The notes under the pieces are model-generated. The model was not told the origin of the DNA. It searched no databases and saw nothing but the letters and a program-made list of their open reading frames with translations. Below are positions 21,636 to 21,931 of a DNA stretch of 21,931 nt, piece after piece. Origin of the DNA: Rhodospirillaceae bacterium (GTDB lineage Bacteria; Pseudomonadota; Alphaproteobacteria; CADEGL01); the NCBI GenBank assembly GCA_018699755.1, contig JABIRQ010000106.1:1-21931 (forward strand), read 5' to 3'. The translations under genes and the position numbers were made by a program. The stretch's first letter is position 1. Each line of letters opens with the position of its first letter.

Positions 21636-21931
21636 ATGACCACCAAAAAAATGCTGATCGATGCGAGCCACCCGGAAGAAACCCGGGTGGTGGTCCTCAG
21701 CGGCAACCGCGTCGAGGAATTCGACTACGAGTCCGCCGGCCTTAAGCCCCTCAAGGGAAATATCTATCTGGCAAAAGTCACCAGGGTCGAACCGTCCCTG
21801 CAGGCGGCCTTTATCGACTATGGCGGCAACCGTCATGGCTTCCTGGCCTTCGGCGAAATCCACCCCGACTACTACAAGATCCCGGTCGCCGACCGCGAAG
21901 CGCTGATCGCCGAGGAAAACGAGGCCCAGGA
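21636..21931 (+). CDS. rne: Ribonuclease E, N-terminal part (cut off by window edge)
   Basis: The frame is open from an ATG at 21636 to the window end, 98 codons. It reads MTTKKMLIDASHPEETRVVV, then NRVEEFDYESAGLKPLKGNI, then YLAKVTRVEPSLQAAFIDYG and GNRHGFLAFGEIHPDYY. This is the RNase H-like start plus S1 domain of RNase E/G, and the DASHPEETRVVV opening is typical of alphaproteobacterial RNase E. The enzyme initiates mRNA decay and rRNA/tRNA processing and scaffolds the degradosome. GGAG lies eight bases upstream of the ATG, within a small hairpin. It diverges from the amidase gene, the usual alphaproteobacterial arrangement. RNase G is less likely given this start; the catalytic Asp residues lie outside the window. 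Confidence 0.93.
   Translation, partial: MTTKKMLIDASHPEETRVVVLSGNRVEEFDYESAGLKPLKGNIYLAKVTRVEPSLQAAFIDYGGNRHGFLAFGEIHPDYYKIPVADREALIAEENEAQ

Noticed and set aside
21407..21745. Small open frame in the rne leader, overlapping the rne start in another frame
   Set aside because: No Shine-Dalgarno, low-complexity Arg/Pro composition and it runs through the hairpins and into rne; better explained as non-coding leader.

Overview
The window is high-GC DNA from an alphaproteobacterium, most likely a Rhodospirillales-like lineage. The evidence is the cell-cycle kinase CckA next to flhB, a DUF3126 gene, the block amidase - PBP1A - prfB divergent from rne, and flagellar genes in the order flgB-flgC-fliE-fliQ-fliR-flhB. 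No rRNA, tRNA, insertion sequence or CRISPR array was seen. Genus-level placement is not supported.

Layout, left to right. Positions 1-3000 (minus strand) hold the 5' part of a luciferase-like flavin monooxygenase, a small VapB-type antitoxin broken by a one-base frameshift and without a toxin gene, and a class III nucleotide cyclase fused to TolB-like and TPR regions. Positions 3076-8928 (minus) form a flagellar/cell-cycle run read flgB, flgC, fliE, fliQ, fliR, flhB, cckA, ending in a strong hairpin that overlaps the cckA stop codon. Divergent from flgB lies csrA (plus), followed by a small membrane methyltransferase. Positions 9984-13379 hold a metabolic insert: a TauD-like dioxygenase and an enoyl-CoA hydratase (minus), divergent from a DHA2-type MFS transporter. 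Positions 13405-15156 (plus) resume the flagellar theme with two small unrecognised genes, then fliO and fliP, then a DUF3126 gene. Positions 15468-21114 (minus) read amiC-like amidase, PBP1A, prfB (with a classical programmed +1 frameshift) and a RidA-family gene. The right edge is the start of rne (plus), preceded by the only long gene-free stretch (21115-21635), which looks like a promoter plus a heavily structured leader.

How it fits together. FliO, FliP, FliQ, FliR and FlhB are the membrane parts of the flagellar export gate; FliE, FlgB and FlgC are the MS-ring/rod junction and proximal rod. CckA is the kinase that feeds CtrA, which controls flagellar genes in many alphaproteobacteria; CtrA-like boxes lie in front of flgB/csrA and in front of the small genes upstream of fliO. 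The most interesting signal is post-transcriptional: the RNA leader of flgB has five GGA motifs (four in exact 13-nt register) and the flgC-fliE spacer has nine in 87 nt, while csrA, encoding a GGA-binding RNA regulator, sits divergently next door. This suggests a local CsrA control loop over basal-body synthesis, which is inference from sequence. The right-hand block groups cell-wall enzymes, release factor 2 and RNase E.
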